From assembly GCA_903813345.2 (NCBI GenBank), contig CAIIXF020000009.1, positions 19,495,759 through 19,555,758 on the forward strand: a DNA stretch of 60,000 nt. Direction: 5' to 3'. Origin of the DNA: Owenia fusiformis (taxonomy: Eukaryota; Annelida; Polychaeta; Sabellida; Oweniidae). The notes beneath the pieces are model-generated. The model ran no database searches. It was not told where the DNA came from and was given only the letters and a program-made list of their open reading frames with translations. Shown here in pieces: positions 29,951 to 42,500 of the stretch; position 1 is the stretch's first letter; each line of letters opens with the position of its first letter. The position numbers and the translations under genes were made by a program.

Positions 29951-32823
29951 ATTAAATTTGGTTTTTCTAGTTTCTCAAGTTTTCAATATTATTGAATTAC
30001 AAAAAAAATAATTGACATTGAAATACATAAACAATTGATGTGAATTAGAAGAAAACAACCAGTCTGTCAATCAAGGTCGTCCTCCAGTTATCCTGTTAAC
30101 GTTATCAACATGAAATCGAAATGATACAGTTAATTAGTGCACGGTGCAAAGTGGTGCAAAGACCATGCCAAAAGTCTTTTGCACGCCCTGTGACAATTAT
30201 TGCAAAGACGTGCATAGAGGACGTGTAAAGAGTTGGATTCATCGTGTGTCAAAAGGTGTAAATAATTGACCCTTTCCATGGAAAAATAGATGGCATTATG
30301 GGTGTTGGTAGGGCTAGACTGCATGGCAGTCAATAGCAAGAATCCCTTAATTTCTTGATTTAACAAGTAATTCCATTTGGCTCAACTTAAAACACCATTG
30401 GGATCTAACTATGATCTTATTGACATATGTGGATTGTGATTTCACATTAAAATTAACTTTTAAAGGTTTTTCAACATTGTGTCAATAGGGATTTAGCCCA
30501 ACATTTTTTTAGATCTTTACAATTTGAATAAAGATAAGTAACTCTTCAAAGCAAGGTTGTTTTGATAGAAAATCATACACAGAATTCAAATATGCCATCA
30601 GATAGAAGAAAATGTTAGTCTTCAATGGTTAAAAATGCAGATCTGCTAAAATCTCATTAAACGAGACTTAAACGAGATTTCAGTGTATTTCACTTCTTTC
30701 CGTATAAGAATTGAAATCGTGACATATATCATGTTATCATCCAAAAGATAATTGCTCAACAAAAATCCGCATTAACCCAGTTATTATACATATCAAGAGA
30801 TGCCCATGAGGGCAATTGAACCATTAACAGCTAAAACAACGTTAAAAAAGAATAAGATGCACGCATAAAAATTGAATTGGATAATTTGGTCCTTTGCGAT
30901 ATCAGATACTGGAGGTCCAAATGTTCAATAAAGAAACTATTTGTAGGCTTAATACATGAAAATAAAAATGGAGAATTTTCATAAACACTTCGGTGTTTTT
31001 TCTCTGGACTTCCATGCATGGACATTATGTGTATTTATATAATTCTGTTAGATTTCATACTAGCCCTTTGCACCACTAAGGGATTAACACTAATAATATT
31101 AATGAATGTTTTTATGTATTTTCTATATCGTACATCATAAATTGTAAATACTACCATGATATAACAAAGTACAAGTGCTTTCTTTTATAAAATGTAGCCT
31201 CGATGTGCATGATTAAGATTAATTGATGTTATAACGCAACCTATGCCTCTGGGTGTTATAGAGGAATATTAAGAAATAATGAAGTTGGTTTAGAATACTT
31301 ACATTCTTATAGGGCAACTTTATTTTATCTTTTATAATATGATGCTTTTACGGGGTCAAACAAACAAACAAACAAACAAACAAACAAACAAACAAACAAA
31401 CAAACAAACAAAAGACATGTTAAAAGGCAACAACCTAGAATTTAACCTAAATAACTTCTGGGCAGGAGAGAGTTAAATATTCATAGAATAAAAATTGTAT
31501 CTCCTGAGCATCTCTTAATAATAGTAACATGAATATTCTTCCTTTCAGTCGATTTGAACAGAGATCTTATCACAACTTTTTTTTCTTATACCTTTTCAAA
31601 AGGAAACTAGAATCCATATGGCACAATAATAACATAACATCCTCATTGTAGGTGAAGCCCTTTTAGTTAGAAGACCGGAGCAGTCATTTTGTTAAAAAGA
31701 GTAATTGAAACCGAATCTGTTTACAACAAGCGCCGAATCTGTTTACAACAAGCGCTAACATGGTCCATGGTGTGGAATTCCAGGATGCTTAATAAAGGAG
31801 CTGGTAGCACAATGAAGCGCAGAGATATTTGACCTAATATTAACATACCTAACATACTCTCTCGTGCAAATATCAATATCACCTCGTAGGTAAAAAGGAT
31901 ATTCCTCAAAATATGTAATTACACTAATTTACCACTGACATTTATTCTAAAATTATAATTTTTTTACATAATGATAATCCTATTTATTGTAAATATGCTT
32001 ACATGTATGTAGATTAACGTCTTGGGTCTTATAAAATGTGTAAAAATTCGAATAAAAATGTTCACGTTTTTGACACCTTGTGATGAGAGACATATTTCGA
32101 CGCAAAAGTCTGAAATTTTTTGAACTCAAAATTCTTTGACTACTCGTTTTTCACTTATCAGGGCCAAGTCATGCAAGCCATGCATTAATTCAACCATCAC
32201 CTCATTAATATGTTCAATGCGTCTGATATAATCAAAAAACTTAAAACCTGTAGATTTAAAGATTTTATACTGTATTTGACATTTAACTGTTTAGTGCTCT
32301 CCTCTCATAAATTGGTTTAAATACATAAAGCCCTAGATAAAGCACTTGTACTTACTTAACTTTGTTGTTGATATTTTATTTGTGTACCATAATGATTGAT
32401 ATTTTATGTATGATATGATACACGTTAACATTGGCCGTACGAATTATTTTAGACGGCATTGTCAGAAGCGCAGCCCCTAGAGTTACAAAGCCAAACATCC
32501 TAGAGTCAGAGAGTAGAAGAAGGACTAGCTCTAGGTCATTTCAAATCAATGTACCTGATTGGTCAGTTTGAATCATGTGACTGTCTGAAATGATGACTGG
32601 AAGTTAAAAACACAGTGGCAGTTCTTGTGACCACATATTGCATATTATTTCATATTTCCGCGTAATATTGCAAACGTGTTGGCTCATGTTCGCTGATTTT
32701 TTTGTATTAAAAGTTACAAATAACCAGAATGCCAAATGATCGCTCAATCATTGAATTAAAATCAGAATTATTTTTTTGATCTAATTTCAAAAATGAAGTA
32801 AGGGATTAATTACGGAAAACGTA
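29951..32823. other. Gene-free AT-rich stretch
   Basis: Holds a (CAAA)n microsatellite (31355-31412) and a small tandem duplication of GAATCTGTTTACAACAAGCG (31711-31756). No coding region is convincing. Confidence 0.5.
31355..31412. repeat. (CAAA)n microsatellite
   Basis: About 14 uninterrupted CAAA units. Confidence 0.95.
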
Positions 32824-33157
32824 CACTTCTCTCCAAAAGTTTGGCAACCTTAGCTCTCTCATTGAACTACGTGTTAAAGCCTCTTTATGTTTAATTTTTA
32901 TTAACATAACCTGCGAGAAAAATAATTTTAATTTAATTGATGAAAATGTAACTTGACTTCGTTTCCAATGCTTCCAAATTTTCCCATTTTTTTCCTCAAT
33001 TACAATAGGTCCAAAATTAATGATAAATTTGATGAATTTTTGAAAATCGTCATTCCCATGTAAACCAATGGGAAATGGTGGGTTAGAGGCAAATCTGATT
33101 TCATATAGTTCATAGTTCATTAGGGAGCTAAGGTTGCCAAACTTTTGGAGGGGAGTG
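32824..33157. mobile_element. CACTCCCCTCC-family MITE, internally deleted copy (334 bp)
   Basis: Inverted ends (CACTTCTCTCCAAAAGTTTG and the matching right end) are both flanked by TA; the interior is shortened relative to 20414-21289. It lies about 200 bp upstream of the probable promoter of the lectin-like gene. Confidence 0.82.
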
Positions 33158-33340
33158 TAATTACGCTAAAAATAAAATTAACTAATTCTATTTTCGTTAA
33201 ATAATTGTCCGGATATCGAACATTAGAAAATATATTTGGAATCCAAACGGGCATTCAGGAGTCCATCTATATACAGTATGTAAATATATTAGATATTATA
33301 TAATTAAAATGTAATAAATGCATGAGGGTAAATTGTCGGA

Positions 33341-33360
33341 TGGACGTCGCGTATATAACG
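33341..33360 (+). promoter_or_regulatory. Probable core promoter of the CTLD/Ser-rich gene
   Basis: GTATATAACG (33351-33360) is a TATA-like box about 110 bp before the start codon, directly preceded by GGACGTCGC, which contains a GACGTC core like a cAMP-response element. The distance allows a 5' UTR of roughly 80 nt. Based on position and sequence only. Confidence 0.45.
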
Positions 33361-33467
33361 ATACCACTGGAACATAAGTGAGTCGGACAGACCTGAGTGA
33401 AGGTTATGCGAGCGCGCATAGAGAAAAACACAGATCGTATGCAAATTAAATTTGTTTGTACATTTTA

Positions 33468-33537
33468 ATGGCAACGATGGGAATGTATTTTCTTTTGCTT
33501 GTAGCAGTTTGCGTCGTGAGCTTAACAGAGGCTCAAG
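33468..33537 (+). CDS. Exon 1: signal peptide
   Basis: Encodes M-A-T-M-G-M followed by a hydrophobic core (Y-F-L-L-L-V-A-V-C-V-V-S-L) and a likely signal peptidase site after T-E-A. Two further in-frame Met codons near the start would leave the signal intact. Donor AAG|GTAAAG, phase 1. Confidence 0.85.
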
Positions 33538-36500
33538 GTAAAGATTTTTCTTTTTTTTTGTTACTCTGTAGCATTTATGATAATGTTTTATGTAAAACAC
33601 TTCATTCGACAATTGCGATTTAGATCGTTTTTTTTTATTTTTTGTTTTTTTTAAACCTTAACGAGAACATAATCGCACTTTTTAGTTAAGAACTGACCCT
33701 CGATTCGTTCTTATGCCTGTGTCAGTGTCAAAAATAAAAGGTTGAATATATTGTAAATATGACTACCATCCGAGATGTTCTTTTTCAGATTGCCTGTCAT
33801 TTATCAACTACGAATATCGAAACTCAGACCCAACCCAATTCACTTGGAAAACGACTCCCTGTACATCTGCCGCACAGATAATTTGTGAGATTCCAAAAGC
33901 AGCGCCTGGTATGAACATTTAATTCAGATTGACTGTACGATAATGTATTTTTCAATTCTTGATGTCATTGCTAAAATCTAGGAAAATTCTAGGCTAAAGT
34001 AGATAATATAATGCAAAAAATCAAAATAAATGAAAACCCCAGGGCGGATATAGATTTGACAACATACTGACTTACAGTAGACCTTCTAGACGAACAACAG
34101 ATTGAGTTTGATTGTAATTGTTTGGAACATTTATTTCCAGAATGTCCACCTCGGTTTAACGTTAACATTTTGAATACGTGTTACTATGTAAACCTGACAC
34201 GTGTTCCCCATGTTGACATTGATGACTTGTGTGCCACTAGAGGAGGGAGAAGGTTTTATGTTAATACAGCTGAGGAAGCAAATTTGATGGGAGAGGAGTT
34301 GAGGAAATACCCCGATACCGCAGCTGGCTTCAAAGAATTCTCCATACGTGGGTGGGAAGGTAAATATAGGCTAAAATGTTTGAACCCAATGAATGTGTGT
34401 AACTCAAATGATTAGAATTATCCTTTATGTGCTCATGAAGTTGACCACGAAATATTACTGTGAAATTGACATCTCAGTGAGTACCAATATCAAAAAGCGA
34501 TCCAATATGGATTATTAACATACCAGAGAGGAAGACTTAAAAACATTATCGCACTATTCAAACAATATTGGTAAAGTAAATGTACTTTTCCAATAATCGG
34601 CAATTTGGAGGATATCTCGAGGCTCTGATTCTTATCACAATCATCACTTCGCGTGAATATTGTGTTTGTTAACCTTAATGGCATTTTTTCGAGACAAATC
34701 ACATCTTGGATTTCCAAGGTATGATGTTTTCATGATTGAAAATCAAACTGGGAAACAAGTATGGACAAATCACTGAAATTCAGAAAACTGTGATTATTTA
34801 CTCCGTGATTGGTAAACTTAAAAGATTAATGATAATTCTGATTAATATTTTGTTAAGACAATAACTTTTTTTATGAAAAGCTACTTAAGGTGGACAGTTT
34901 ATAAGAAGTTCGTTCCCGGGAAAAAGTTACATGACTTTAAAAGTATACGTATATATTTAAATATCCAAAATAAAAGTACAGAACAATTTGTATGTTTAGG
35001 CTTTAATAGTTCACACATAAATCACGTAATATTATATAATTTCCAGAAGAACATGTGTTGTATTACATGTTAATCAATCCACTAAATTAACAGGTGTCCG
35101 TGTGTCATTAACGCGTGTTAACATTACAAATACATATCTAGTAAATTACAGGTATGATAGTAACTTACAGTTATACAATGTATGTACTATAAATATTTAT
35201 AAGTATTTATCTGATTAAAACAGGGCTGTAATCACCACCTTTTCCGTCAAATAAAGTCGGAAATAAACAAAATGCTGGTCATTTAACGAAGCTTTTATTT
35301 TTCTACTGAAAAACAACAAAATGTACATCTGTATCTATAAATGCAACAACACTGAGCCAAAGATGTACGATGATAAGTTTGTTCATTTACAGGCAAAGGT
35401 GAATATACAAATGAGCAAGCCGATGGCACCTGTTTGATCATTACCAATTATCGCAACAAGAACAGCGATCCTGGGATATTCTATAACACAACAGAGGATT
35501 GTACAGGGGGCTCTCAACGACTATGTGAAGCATCAAAGTTGGACAATGGTTGGTATGAATTAACAGAACCACAAAGTTGACGTAATGGGGTAATAGTTGG
35601 ACTTGTTTGCGCGTCCATGACAAAGTCTATTTTATTCAATGTTTTTTGCGATACTCACATTAAAGAATTATTATACATAAAATAAATATATGTTGCTAGC
35701 GAACTACCCCAGTCCCAAATTAATTTGTTATTGAATTTGATTTGCGTTTGAAGTTTAAAAAAAAATCAGAATGAAATAAATCTTCTAAGGTAGGCAGAGG
35801 GATTATGACAGCTGAACCTGTTTGTGAATGAGGCCAGTGTGCAGGCTACGTGTAAATATTCATCGCTCCATTCGAGCTACCTAACTGAGTGTCAAATGCA
35901 AAAATCAAAATGTTAAAAAAAGTTCGAACAGATTTATTTAGTGGAGAATTAGGAACAACTGTGTGTTAATATTATTCTAATCTATATACTTATTTTAGGT
36001 GAATGCCCGGCTGAAATTGATGATTTCTACATTGAGAATACTTGTTATGATGTCGATTTTGCCTTCAACAGCCATGACAAGAATAGCGTACTATGTAATA
36101 TGGCCGGAGGACATTTAGTGGACATTAACTCCAGAGAAGAATTAGCAGCAGTCGGGAATAAACTGGTTGAACTCGGTATTCAAGGACAGGGAACCATAGA
36201 ATTTTCTGTTAAATCTTTCAGCGAGGCTAGTAGTTCCACAATAAATGTTGCAGGTAAGCTGAATTAATCAGTGGAATTAGATACATTGTATGTTAACTGT
36301 ATTTGCTTGATTATTGAAGGCTGCTTGATGGTACATGATGATGCCATTTTACACAAAAATCCTTTTTAGCTTATGAAATTCGCGCTTTTTAGGACCATTG
36401 GATGCTACATCATTTGAGGTGAACTTTGATGAAAACGGAGAATGTTTACTCTTCACGAACATGAGAAATGCTGCAACCGACCGGACCAAATTTATCTGGA

Positions 36501-39500
36501 TCTACCAAGCCTGTACCAATAATGCCATGACATTGTGTGAAATGCAAAAACCCCTCACAGGTAAGTCATGAATTGTTTCCTGTTAGGTAATCTTACTTCT
36601 TCGCGTATATTGCTTCTTATAGCTGAAAAAGTCATATCTACATTTCCACATTTTAGCATTCTGATACTAATAGCATATTCTGTTTCTGTTTCATGACATG
36701 ATGCATTTTAGGTTGTCCATCTGACTTTGATGATATTATAACTGAGGACAGCTGTTATAAATACAACCAGGCCTTTGTTCTACCAGCGTCTATAATCCCA
36801 TGGTGCAACATTTACGGTGGAACAATTGCAAGTATTGATAACGCTTCTGAAGCAGCTACACTTGGAGTTGAACTTACTAACTTGCCTGATAATGGATACA
36901 AGGAACTCTTTATATCCGGATGGACAGGTATGATATATAGTAGACTACATTTGGTTGTATTTCATAGTTTTTAATGCCCGGCGATTGATATGTAACAAGG
37001 ATAGTCATCACAAACAACTTGCTTTAATTGTAATTTTTTCATCCAGTGTTCAGTGTGACAAAAGTATATTTGTAACAATACCATCGGCATTTAACGATAT
37101 GTAGCTATAAATATGACATACATGTACGTTTATGACATTTAAATTTAACAAAATATCTGTATGCTAGTCTATATCCATTGGCGCTAGCAATGAGGTAATC
37201 AGTAAGATGTAACATAATATTACCCGGTCTGTTTTGCCCAAATCAACCCTAGATCACGGTAGATATGCCCAAAAAATTAAAACTTTAACCCTTCATCGTT
37301 AAGCTACTCACCCCACGCCTAATATTTTACACTACATAGTAAGACACCAAGCGAGATTGAGAATTGTGTTCAAATACACAATGATGATAAACAATAACAT
37401 AGCAGATTGAACATACTGTTCATCAATCAAAAATATTCAGAGCGACTGACTCAATGAAGAGAGATGTTATTGAATTTGTTTTGTATTTGCGTCAGTCAAA
37501 GGTTAAATGAAAAATGAATTTTTGTGAATGTTTTATAGCATGTATTTTGTATTCTTGGGTATGGATCAGGCATGTCCACCTCCACCATTAATAAAGTATG
37601 AGATCCAACCCCAAAACATTAGTACATGGTTTGTGACCTCATACTTTTATAATTTAATGTTGGGTTGATCAAGATAATGTACATAAGGTTGAACATGTTG
37701 AAACCCCTCCCACATCAAAAACAAAATAAAGCACAATGTTTAGGATCTCAGAAGTCTAAGAAATATTAAAGGCATGCAATATTTCAGACCTAAGATAAAG
37801 GACACATATAATTGCTCAATATTTTGAATTATTTAGGTATCGGAGTTTACTCGAACCAGCAGTCAGATGGGAAGTGCCTTGTGATCACAAATTACAGAAA
37901 CAAAGATTTAAATCCAGAAGTATTTTATGATTATTATGAGGATTGTTCTGGTCGCTCTGAGTTGCTATGTGAAATACCGCGACCTTCTGCAGGTGAGGCC
38001 ACAATGATCAATACCACAAAGATATAATGAAGCATACGTTATTGTTGCCTTGTCCAAGTCAGTATTGTATCTTCTTTATCTCGATTTTCAATTATATACA
38101 TGATTGTGAAAATAAAATCTAAAAAATTAAAAGACATTAAAAGTGCATTGGGCAAACTTAACGTTATTGCAACTTTCGTTATATATTAATCTTTTTCAGG
38201 ATGCCCGAGTAATGCCAATGACTTTTTCATTGACAATAGTTGCTACTCGGTTGACTTTGTATTTGATGAGCATGATAGAAATACAATGAGCTGCCAAATG
38301 AAAGGGGGGACTCTCGTTCGAATTGACTCGCAGTACGAACTTACCCAGATTGGCATAAAACTGAAAGAGCTTGGTATCGAAGGAAAGGGGACGTCAGAAT
38401 TCTCTGTAGACTATTACAATACAGCTGTAATAGACCCACTGGGTACGTTGTAACCTTAAATTGTATTTTTAAACACAAATCGCTCAAATAAAATAATATT
38501 TTCTTCATCGACTTGGATTGAATAAATGTAAGGTGGGATATGTTTTCATAGAATACATAAACCTGGATCTACCGGCAGTACGCCATGTTATTCTAGTCCA
38601 TATTAATACTGGGAATAAGCTTAATTTAGAGACAGGTTCATGTTCGTTGCTCATGACATTTCATTGACATAAACTCCTTTAAACATATGAACATCTTGAT
38701 TAACATAAATTTTAGAAACACCAGATGATATTGAATTTGATGAAAACGGAGAATGTTTGCTCTTCACGAACAAAAGAAATGCTGTAACCGAACTGACCAA
38801 ATTTCGCTGGTTATACCAGCCGTGTACCAATAATGCCATGACATTATGTGAAATGCAAAAACCCCTAACAGGTAAGTCATGAATTGTTTTCCGTTTGATG
38901 AATTTTACTTCTATATTGCTTCTTATAACAGAGGGATATAATGTAGAGTACCTTTTGCATTCGTTTGACTTCACTTCTTAAAAGAGAGCTTCGCCTTCAG
39001 TTTAACTAGACTCTGCGCGCAGGGTAAATGTAGAGTTTACATTTCTCTCCGTTTCAGGCTGTCCACCTGACTTTGATGATATTATAACTGAGGACAACTG
39101 TTATAAATACAATCAGGCTTTTGTTGCCCCCGTGTCCATAATTACACAATGTGCCGTTTACGGTGGAACAATTACAAGTATTGATAACGCTTCTGAAGCA
39201 GCTACACTTGGAGTTGAACTTTCTAACTTGCCTGATGATGGATACAAGGAGATCTTTATATCCGGATGGACAGGTATTATCATAATGGTTATTCGAATCT
39301 TTACTATGATTAGAAGAAACTAGTTACTTGGGCATACCTTTTTTCAGAGACATTTATATGTCTCTGCTTTTTTAAATATGGCTGTATTTCACCATGTTTA
39401 TGACAAACAGGGTGACTGATAATTAATGAGAAAATGAATATAGATATTTCCAAAAATTGAAGTTCATTCATGAAAAATGTCTACATAATGTGGAAAAGAT

Positions 39501-42500
39501 TAAGAAAAATAAAAAACAACTACAGGTAGTGATAATCCTCCAACGAGCACAAGAAGATACGTTTATGAGACCCATCCACAGACACAATGTATAGGTTATG
39601 TATGAGGTCTTCCCAAAAGCACTAAGTATAAGGTTTACGTTGGGTCCTTTCATAAGCACTAGCGTGAGGTATGAGACGCTCCCCCAAGCAAAAATATATG
39701 GCATCAGTTAGTATGTTCTAATATGAGACACCCCAGACAATAGAATGTGTAAGGTATACGTATATATTATATATGAGGCCCTTCCAAGAATAAAAAATTA
39801 CATTTCATAAAATTTCCCTTCTTGTTTTTTTCTGCTTAGGTATTGGAATTTACACAAACCAACACACGGATGGGAAGTGCCTTGTGATCACAAATTACAG
39901 AAACAAAGATTTAAATCCAGAAGTATTTTATGATTATTATGAGGATTGTTCTGGTCGCTCTGAGTTGCTTTGTGAAATACCCCGACTCTCTACTGGTAAG
40001 ACTTTAACAGCAATCACGAAACATACATCCACTCAAGGCATGACATGATGAAAAAATCGAAACTTAATAGACATTTGGGCGAGCAAAAACAAGAGATCAT
40101 ATTTCAGATATACCAAACTAAAATACTCTACGAATATAATTGCAACTATTATTTTTATCTTTTAGGATGCCCAAGTAACGCCAATGACTTTTTCATTGAC
40201 AATAGTTGCTACTCGGTTGACTTTGTATTTGATGAGCATGATAGAAATTCTATGTGCTGCCAAATGAAAGGGGGAACTCTCGTTCGAATTGACTCGCAGT
40301 ACGAACTTACCCAGATTGGCATAAAACTGAAAGAGCTTGGTATTGAAGGAAAGGGGACGTCGGAATTCTCTGTAGACTATTACAATACAACTGTAAGAGA
40401 TCCATTAGGTACGTTATGACCTTATAATTGTATTTTCCTGGAGTGGCTCGTGTGCTAACGTATAAAAATCTCAATGAGTGCAGTGATCTTCACAGGATTT
40501 TTTCTCAAGTGGGTGCAAATTTCTGATTTCTATTATCCAGACCAAAATTGGTCAAAATATGCCCATTTTTCATAATTTTTCTCATTTTCAAGTGGGTGCA
40601 AATGGATTCTCAGGTGAATGCTGCGCCCACTTGCTTTAATGCTGTGGAGATCACTGGAGTGCATACTACAGGTACATACAGACTTATATAGTATATTACT
40701 GTAGTTATTAATGGTGATACATTTCCTGGACCTGAAACACCAAATGTTGTATTACAGATGACAAAAATTGCTTGCTGTATACGAATCAGAGATACAAATT
40801 CACAGATAGAACTAAGTACACTTGGGCCTCAAAATCCTGCTTATCCAGTTCCCAACACCTATGCGAACTACCAAAACCAGACTCGGGTATGAACTTTTGT
40901 CAAAACGACTGGGATAATTAACAGAAACGTTCATTTAAGTGAATTTTTGGGTCAATTGTTCTCACACTATGACATCATTATCTCTAAAATTACAGCATAT
41001 GATTTAGGATTTCATGATCTATGAAGTTATTGTTATTGACCCCTTCCTTATTACGAAAGACAACTAAAGAAAAGTTTATTTGAAAATACTTGGATATAAC
41101 GGAATTGTTCATTACGTTTTATGTTACTACTAACGTCTTGATTAGATTCTTACATGTTTTACACTGTTCCATCATGTTGCCTATTAGTAAAAACAAACAT
41201 ATTCATTTTCCAGGTTGTCCGTCCCCAAATGGTTTCAATAGTTTCTCATTGGGATCAACATGCTATCTGTTTAATGCAGTTAAGGCCAATGCTCGTAATA
41301 TCATCAATGCTTGCGAATCGTTAGGCGCCACTGTTGCTCGGATCGATTCTGGAGCCGAGGCAGGATGGATAGGTGACCAACTTGCGCAATTTGACGATAA
41401 TGAAGACAAATTCAAGGAAATATACATCACTGCATGGACAGGTATTGGTGTATATGAAAATCAACTAGATACCGGATCGTGTCTGATTATAACAAACTAC
41501 AGGAATAGAAACAGTCAGCCGGGAATCTTTTACGACTTTTCTGAGGATTGCTCTGGGAAGTCCCAGTTGTTATGTGAGCTACCCATGCCGACAGCTGGTA
41601 GGTATTTTTCAAATTCCAAAACCTTTTATTGCGTTAATTTGTTTGATAGGTGGTTTAAATTGGTTTCATGAAATTGCCCCTGTTAAATAAAATCATTCGA
41701 TTATCCGGGCTTAAATAATCATATTTGATGGTGTCCATCTCGTACTTTTCTCGATTTGCAGCTGTTTTTTGTGTACTGTAAGCACTGGTGATCCACTCGA
41801 TTACGCTGGTTACCAAAACGAACCGTTTTGGTAACAAAATGTCGGAACATCGAAGGCACGATTTTTCTTTTTTTCTTATTTCACGCGTTGTAGGCAGAAT
41901 CCCCACGAAGTTTTTTCTCACAACGTGCATCCGTATCATATGTTTTAGAAAATGTACATGTTTGCGAAAAAATAGCTCAGAGGACAACAGAATTGTCAAT
42001 TTACTTCCTCACTTAAGTTACATAAACGGTTTTTCGAAAAACAGTTAAGATCTGCAACTTTAACCCAAACCGTTTATGTAACTTAAGTGAGGAAGTAAAT
42101 CGACGATTCTGTTGTCTTCTGAACTATTTGTTCGCAAATATGTACACTTTCTTAAACATATGATACTGATACACGTTTGTGTTAAAAAATGCCGTAGGAA
42201 TTCTGCCTACAACGTGTAAAATAAGGAAATGAGAAAAATCGTACCTTCCGGATGTTCCGACATTTTGTTACCAAAACGGTTCGTTTTGGTAACCAGCGTA
42301 ATCGAGTGGATCACCAGTGGTAAGACTACGTCTCATATATTCTTCAAAATATATTTGCCTAAGATGATTACTGTTTGTTTGAATTTTTGAGGCTGGTCGA
42401 GCAGAATTTATTGTTTTTAGATGATTCAACTCCATTGAATATCATTTTCAGGTTGTCCTGACGGGTTCAACTACTTTGAAATAGGGGAAAGCTGTTACTT

